Assembly (NCBI GenBank): GCA_003973375.1
Contig: QNYL01000185.1
Coordinates: 1 to 11,419 of the forward strand
Reading direction: 5' to 3'
Length of the DNA: 11,419 bases
DNA from: Flavobacteriia bacterium
Lineage (GTDB): Bacteria > Bacteroidota > Bacteroidia > Flavobacteriales > Flavobacteriaceae
The notes below the pieces were generated by a model. The model was not told the DNA's origin, made no database searches, and worked only from the letters and a program-made list of their open reading frames with translations. The translations under genes and the position numbers were made by a program. Positions 6,785 to 11,419 of this stretch are shown piece by piece. The stretch's first letter is position 1. Every line of letters starts with the position of its first letter.

Positions 6785-8383
6785 ATGAATCAAAAAGTAC
6801 CTGTTAGAGAAAAGATCGGTTATGCATTAGGAGATGGAGCTGCAAATATCGCCTGGAGAGGCGTGGCCACCTTCCTGTTTATATTTTATACCGATGTTTT
6901 CGGATTGAATCCTGCAACGGTCGGAGTTCTTTTTCTGGTAGCTCGTTTCAGCGATGGGATCAGTGATGTTCTGATGGGAATTATTGGCGACCGAACCAAT
7001 ACGAAATGGGGAAAATTCCGTCCGTGGATCCTATGGACAGCGATTCCGCTTGGCGTAATCCTTTCCATGCTGTTTACCGCACCGGATATGTCGGACAGCG
7101 GAAAGATCGTTTATGCTTACACTACTTATATTTTGTTTACACTGGTTTATACAGCCAATAATATTCCTTACGGAGCGCTTATGGCGGTAATGACCGGTGA
7201 TGATAAAGAAAGAACCAGTATCGGATCGTATAGGATGGTGGGCGCCTTTGCCGGTGGAATGCTCGTACAGGGAGCTTTATTGTATCTGGTGGCCCATTTT
7301 GGAAATGTAGATCCAACGGTTAAGATCTCAAAACTCGATACAGATAAATTTGAGGTTACAGTGGAAGCCCCCAGATATGTGGAAAATGCCAATATCTACA
7401 CTAAGAATAATATTGCATTATTTACAGATGAATTTGCCGGGGAAGATTATATTCCCACCAAAGGCGTTAGTTTTCATATGGAAGCCGACAAGCCCTATAA
7501 ATTTATTGTAGAAGGGGATCCAACCCTTACCGAAAAGGGAATTTCGGTAATCGATCAGAAAAAAGGATATGGTTATTCTATGTATCTTATGTCCTTCTTT
7601 TTATCGTTGTTTATGATCATCACTTTTTTAAGTACAAAGGAAAGAGTAAAACCACCAAAAGCTCAGAAAACAAATCTGATGCAGGATTTTAAAGATCTCA
7701 TCAACAATAAGCCCTGGCTTGTTCTATTAGTTATAGGTTTGTTGTTTAATATTTATAATTCAATAAAGCAGGGAATTACAGTAATTTATTTTTCGCATTA
7801 TCTGCACAATCAGCTGCTGGCCGGTTCATTTATGGTGGGCCTTACGCTGGCTTCAATATTTGGTGCCATGGCTACTGCTCCGTTGAGTAAAAAACTGGGT
7901 AAAAAGGCTTTGTTTATCTATGCGCTTATATTTTCAGGGGTTGTCAATGCCTTGTTGTACTTTATGGGGCCTGAAGATATTGTGGGAATTTTTGCACTTG
8001 GGATCATTTCAGAATTTGGTGCGGCTATTTTCCCAACCTTATTCTTTACCATGCTGGGTGATGCTGCTGATTATTCAGAGTTCAAGAATGGCAGAAGAGC
8101 TACCGGACTTATCTATTCAGCGGGTTCTTTTGCAACCAAGTTTGGGGGCGGGCTCGCCGGAGCGATCATTGGTTTTGTACTCTCAGCCTTTAGTTATGAT
8201 GGTAAAGATACCGCAGCTATTCAGGGTTCTGTTCCCGGAATTATAATGCTGATGAGCTGGATACCGGCAATAATAGCTATTATAGCTGCCGGATTTATGT
8301 CGCTTTATCCTTTAAATCAGAAAAAAATGGATGAGGTTACTATAGAATTGAACAACAGAAGGTCTAAAGAACAGATCGCTTAA
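6785..8383 (+). CDS. GPH-family (MelB-like) sugar:cation symporter with a large periplasmic insertion
   Basis: This is a 532-residue inner-membrane symporter of the glycoside-pentoside-hexuronide:cation family (MFS_2, TC 2.A.2), which takes up mono- or small oligosaccharides with Na+ or H+. Family marks are [14 protein letters not shown] at the start, [12 protein letters not shown] with D57 and D61 (matching the cation-site aspartates of MelB), [15 protein letters not shown] (69-83), NNIPYGALM (125-133), and the C-terminal [34 protein letters not shown]. About twelve hydrophobic segments are visible. The family is usually around 450-480 residues; the extra length is at about 171-262, between TM5 and TM6, a polar segment rich in beta-type residues that the topology places in the periplasm. 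The start is the ATG at 6785, preceded by TAAGG. The gene sits directly before the phosphorylase, so the likely cargo is the disaccharide or short oligosaccharide that this enzyme splits; the exact sugar is inference. Confidence 0.93.
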   Translation: MNQKVPVREKIGYALGDGAANIAWRGVATFLFIFYTDVFGLNPATVGVLFLVARFSDGISDVLMGIIGDRTNTKWGKFRPWILWTAIPLGVILSMLFTAPDMSDSGKIVYAYTTYILFTLVYTANNIPYGALMAVMTGDDKERTSIGSYRMVGAFAGGMLVQGALLYLVAHFGNVDPTVKISKLDTDKFEVTVEAPRYVENANIYTKNNIALFTDEFAGEDYIPTKGVSFHMEADKPYKFIVEGDPTLTEKGISVIDQKKGYGYSMYLMSFFLSLFMIITFLSTKERVKPPKAQKTNLMQDFKDLINNKPWLVLLVIGLLFNIYNSIKQGITVIYFSHYLHNQLLAGSFMVGLTLASIFGAMATAPLSKKLGKKALFIYALIFSGVVNALLYFMGPEDIVGIFALGIISEFGAAIFPTLFFTMLGDAADYSEFKNGRRATGLIYSAGSFATKFGGGLAGAIIGFVLSAFSYDGKDTAAIQGSVPGIIMLMSWIPAIIAIIAAGFMSLYPLNQKKMDEVTIELNNRRSKEQIA

Positions 8384-8406
8384 TTAATATTTTAAAAGAA
8401 GATATC

Positions 8407-10845
8407 ATGAAATACGGACACTTTGACGATAAAAACAGAGAATATGTAATCGATAATCCAGCAACTCCTTTTCCCTGGATTAATTATCTGGGAAATGAGG
8501 ATTTCTTTTCTCTGATCTCCAATACCGCAGGGGGATATTCTTTTTATAAAGATGCAAAATTCAGAAGATTAACACGTTACAGGTATAATAATGTACCTAT
8601 GGATGATGGTGGACGCTATTTTTATATCAATGACGGCGAAAGTGTATGGTCTCCGGGATGGAAGCCTGTAAAAACCGAGCTCGACACTTACGAATGCCGG
8701 CACGGGATGAATTATACAAAGATCAAAGGAGAAAAAAATGGTCTTAGGGCTGAGGTTTTATTCTTTGTACCTTTAAATACGTGGGCAGAAATTCATAAAG
8801 TTAGTTTGACCAATACTTCTGATAAGCTTAAAAAATTTAAACTGTTCTCCTATGTGGAATGGGCTTTGTGGAATGCTGCCACCGATATGGAGAATTTTCA
8901 GAGAAACCTGAATACAGGAGAAGTTGAAATAGAAGGCTCTGTATTGTATCATAAAACAGAATACAGAGAGCGTAGAAATCATTTTGCCTATTATTCTGTA
9001 AATACTGAGATTGACGGATTTGATACCGACAGGGAGAGCTTTATGGGGATGTACAATGCCCCTGCAGATCCTCAGGTGGTAATGGAAGGGAAACCTAAAA
9101 ATTCAGAGGCTCATGGTTGGTCGCCTATCGCTTCTCATTATATTGAAATTGAATTACAACCCGGTGAATCCAAAGATCTGATCTTCGTACTGGGTTATGT
9201 TGAAAATGAAGAGGATGAAAAGTGGGAATCTAAAGGGGTAATCAATAAAACAAAGGCTAAGAAGACCATTGCCCGCTTTGATACTTCAGAAAAAGTTGAT
9301 GCAGCCCTTGCTGAATTAAGAACTTATTGGGATGATATTCTTGATAAATTCACCATTGATTCCGGTGATGAACGCTTAGACAGACAGGTAAATATATGGA
9401 ACCAGTATCAGTGTATGATCACTTTTAATTTTTCACGCTCGGCGTCTTATTTTGAAAGTGGTATTGGCCGGGGAATGGGCTTCCGTGATTCGAATCAGGA
9501 CCTTCTTGGATTTGTGCATCAGGCTCCTGAAAGAGCCCGCCAGAGAATTATCGATATCGCTTCCACTCAATTTCCTGACGGAGGTTGTTACCATCAGTAT
9601 CAGCCGTTAACCAAAAGAGGAAATGATGAGATCGGAGGAGGATTTAACGATGATCCGATGTGGTTGATCCTTGGGGCTACAAGTTATATCAAAGAATCGG
9701 GAGATTATTCTATTCTTGATGAAATGGTTCCCTTTGATAATGATGAAAAACTGGCAAAGCCCCTGTTCGATCATCTTACCATTTCATTTGATCATGTGAT
9801 CAATAATCTGGGACCAAACAGATTGCCTTTGATCGGTCGTGCCGACTGGAACGACTGTCTGAATCTGAATTGTTTTTCAAATGATCCTAATGAATCTTTC
9901 CAGACTACAGAAAATAAAACCGAAGGCTCAAAAGCGGAATCCTTGATGATCGCCGGTCTGTTTATTTATTATGGCCGTGATTATGTGGAACTCTGTAAGG
10001 TTTTAGGTAAAGATAAAGAGGCAGAAAGAGCTCAAAAAGAAGTGGAAGCTATGGTTGATGCCGTTAAGGAAAACGGTTGGGATGGAGAATGGTTCCTGCG
10101 TGCTTATGATTTTTATGGAAATAAGATTGGAAGTAAAGAAAATGAGGAAGGTAAGATCTTTATCGAATCGAATGGCTGGTGTACTATGGCTGAAGTAGGA
10201 AAAGAAGAAGGGATGTGTGAAAAAGCACTTGATGCGGTTAAAGAACGTCTCGATACCAAATACGGAATTGTGTTGAACAATCCGGCCTATACAACCTATC
10301 ATATCGAAATGGGGGAGATCTCAACATATCCTCCCGGATACAAGGAAAATGGAGGAATATTCTGTCATAACAACCCGTGGATCATGATTGGTGAAACCAA
10401 ATTAGGACGTGGAGACAGAGCTTATGAATATTATACCAAGATCGCTCCTGCATTTCTGGATGATATTCAGGAACTGCACAGAACGGAACCTTATGTATAT
10501 TCTCAGATGGTTGCCGGAAAAGATGCCGTAAAACCCGGAGAGGCCAAGAATTCATGGCTTACCGGAACAGCAGCCTGGAATTATGCAGCGATTACCCAGC
10601 ATATTTTAGGGATCCGGCCTGATTTTAACGGTTTACTGATCGATCCGTGTATTCCTGAAGAATGGGACGGGTTTAAGGTGAAAAGAAAATTCAGAGGATC
10701 TACATTGAATATTGAAGTTGTAAATCCTGACCATGTTTCAAAAGGGGTGAAGAAAATAACCATAGATGGAGAAAAAATAGAAGGTGCTCTGATCCCGATC
10801 CTTGAAAAAGGAAAAGAATATCAAGTTAAAGTAGTTCTAGGATAA
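8407..10845 (+). CDS. GH94 cellobiose phosphorylase
   Basis: This is an 812-residue cytoplasmic phosphorylase with no signal peptide. The known family reaction is cellobiose + phosphate to alpha-glucose 1-phosphate + glucose. From memory the sequence runs nearly collinear with Cellvibrio gilvus cellobiose phosphorylase: KYGHFDD and REYVI at the start, [64 protein letters not shown], then [18 protein letters not shown] (352-369) and [17 protein letters not shown] (475-491). The RADWND motif (D480/D483) carries the catalytic acid. [19 protein letters not shown] (639-657, H654) and SWLTGTAAW (716-724) carry phosphate-binding residues. The domain order is the normal N-terminal beta-sandwich, (alpha/alpha)6 barrel, small C-terminal beta domain, and the length is normal. 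The start at 8407 is 23 bases after the transporter. The cellobiose call is strong by sequence; use of a related beta-1,4 disaccharide, for example one containing xylose, cannot be excluded. Confidence 0.95.
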   Translation: MKYGHFDDKNREYVIDNPATPFPWINYLGNEDFFSLISNTAGGYSFYKDAKFRRLTRYRYNNVPMDDGGRYFYINDGESVWSPGWKPVKTELDTYECRHGMNYTKIKGEKNGLRAEVLFFVPLNTWAEIHKVSLTNTSDKLKKFKLFSYVEWALWNAATDMENFQRNLNTGEVEIEGSVLYHKTEYRERRNHFAYYSVNTEIDGFDTDRESFMGMYNAPADPQVVMEGKPKNSEAHGWSPIASHYIEIELQPGESKDLIFVLGYVENEEDEKWESKGVINKTKAKKTIARFDTSEKVDAALAELRTYWDDILDKFTIDSGDERLDRQVNIWNQYQCMITFNFSRSASYFESGIGRGMGFRDSNQDLLGFVHQAPERARQRIIDIASTQFPDGGCYHQYQPLTKRGNDEIGGGFNDDPMWLILGATSYIKESGDYSILDEMVPFDNDEKLAKPLFDHLTISFDHVINNLGPNRLPLIGRADWNDCLNLNCFSNDPNESFQTTENKTEGSKAESLMIAGLFIYYGRDYVELCKVLGKDKEAERAQKEVEAMVDAVKENGWDGEWFLRAYDFYGNKIGSKENEEGKIFIESNGWCTMAEVGKEEGMCEKALDAVKERLDTKYGIVLNNPAYTTYHIEMGEISTYPPGYKENGGIFCHNNPWIMIGETKLGRGDRAYEYYTKIAPAFLDDIQELHRTEPYVYSQMVAGKDAVKPGEAKNSWLTGTAAWNYAAITQHILGIRPDFNGLLIDPCIPEEWDGFKVKRKFRGSTLNIEVVNPDHVSKGVKKITIDGEKIEGALIPILEKGKEYQVKVVLG

Positions 10846-10855
10846 ATATCTGAAT

Positions 10856-11419
10856 ATGAGTTTTTTTAAAATAAGGATCTATTCCACCTCTTTAATTGTA
10901 TTCTTTTTATTGATCACAGCATGTGGTGAAAAGAAAGAGACTGGAATTACCGATTCTATTTTGCCGCGGGCGGTTGGTTTTGATTTTACACCTAAAGATA
11001 CTACCTGGAAGAATTTGACGATCCGGGAGAAAATTGGTCAGACCATGATCATTAGGGTGTACCATAAAGATCACTTAAAAGAATTCGGGACTGTTGAAAA
11101 TATGATGAAGAAATATCCTGTGGGCGGACTTTTTATTCCCGACTGGAAATTTTTAAATCATAAGCCGCGTACAGATGTGATTCCCAATATTAGAAGAACC
11201 ATTCTTGAATATGAAAATGCATCACGCTTCCCTTTGATCATCACTGAAGATTTTGAAAGGGGAGTGGGCAGTACTTATTATGAATATACACATATGCCTG
11301 TGGAGATGTCGCTTGGAGCCGCCAATAAACCGGAACTTTCAGAAAAATTCGGCAATGGAATTGCTAAAGAGGCAGGTGCCCTGGGGATGAACTGGCTGTT
11401 ACATCCTGTGGCCGATCTG
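10856..11419 (+). CDS. GH3-family glycosidase lipoprotein, N-terminal part (3' truncated)
   Basis: An ATG at 10856, ten bases after the phosphorylase stop, opens a frame of 188 codons that runs to the window end without a stop. The start encodes a lipoprotein signal peptide with hydrophobic core SLIVFFLLI and lipobox ITA-C (C23), followed by GEKKE. From about residue 54 the sequence is the first part of a GH3 (alpha/beta)8 domain: LTIREKIGQTMII, YPVGGLFIP, FPLIITEDFERGVG (D132 in the sugar-binding position of the family), MPVEMSLGAA, and GIAKEAGALGMNWLLHPVADL at the edge. GH3 enzymes are exo-acting beta-glucosidases, beta-xylosidases or N-acetylglucosaminidases; the nucleophile aspartate lies beyond the window, so specificity cannot be judged. 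Export and lipidation place it at the cell envelope, where it would trim oligosaccharides before uptake by the symporter. GH3 membership is well supported; completeness and activity are not visible. Confidence 0.88.
   Translation, partial: MSFFKIRIYSTSLIVFFLLITACGEKKETGITDSILPRAVGFDFTPKDTTWKNLTIREKIGQTMIIRVYHKDHLKEFGTVENMMKKYPVGGLFIPDWKFLNHKPRTDVIPNIRRTILEYENASRFPLIITEDFERGVGSTYYEYTHMPVEMSLGAANKPELSEKFGNGIAKEAGALGMNWLLHPVADL

Noticed and set aside
7920..8246. 108-codon + strand frame inside the transporter gene
   Set aside because: It overlaps the well-conserved C-terminal half of the GPH symporter in another frame and has no recognisable protein features.

Overview
The window is part of a polysaccharide utilisation locus (PUL) from a member of the Bacteroidota, most likely a marine flavobacterium. 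The evidence is a SusC/SusD pair, AT-rich DNA with few recognisable Shine-Dalgarno sites, and sulfatases sitting among glycosidases and a sugar transporter. All seven genes lie on the + strand with short gaps of about 10-50 bases (94 if the sulfatase-GH10 gene starts at its ATG), so they look like one operon that is cut at both window ends. No RNA gene, CRISPR array, insertion sequence or attachment site was seen, and no stretch over 300 bases lacks a gene.

Layout: (1) the C-terminal third of a SusC-like TonB-dependent transporter, open at the left edge; (2) a SusD-like surface lipoprotein; (3) a strong rho-independent terminator hairpin that separates susCD from the enzyme genes; (4) an 871-residue exported protein with an iduronate-2-sulfatase-like N-terminal half and a GH10 xylanase-like C-terminal half, joined at an A11 homopolymer; (5) a second exported sulfatase ending in a poly-lysine tail; (6) a GPH-family (MelB-like) sugar:cation symporter with an unusually large periplasmic insertion; (7) a GH94 phosphorylase almost certainly of the cellobiose phosphorylase type; (8) the start of a lipoprotein GH3 glycosidase that runs off the right edge.

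Inferred pathway: SusC/D binds and imports fragments of a sulfated beta-linked polysaccharide. The two periplasmic or exported sulfatases remove sulfate, the GH10 domain cuts the backbone, and the GH3 enzyme probably trims exo-linked residues. The symporter then moves a small oligosaccharide into the cytoplasm, where the phosphorylase splits a cellobiose-like disaccharide into a sugar 1-phosphate and a monosaccharide. Pairing two sulfatases and a GH10 domain with a cytoplasmic cellobiose phosphorylase is not the content of a textbook xylan or cellulose locus. It suggests a sulfated beta-1,4 (or mixed-linkage) glucan or xylan, probably algal. The substrate is inference.

The most unusual points are the A11 tract placed exactly between the sulfatase and GH10 domains, where a slip in either direction gives an almost immediate stop; the changed glycone-site residues of the GH10 domain; the lysine tail of the second sulfatase; and the transporter insertion.
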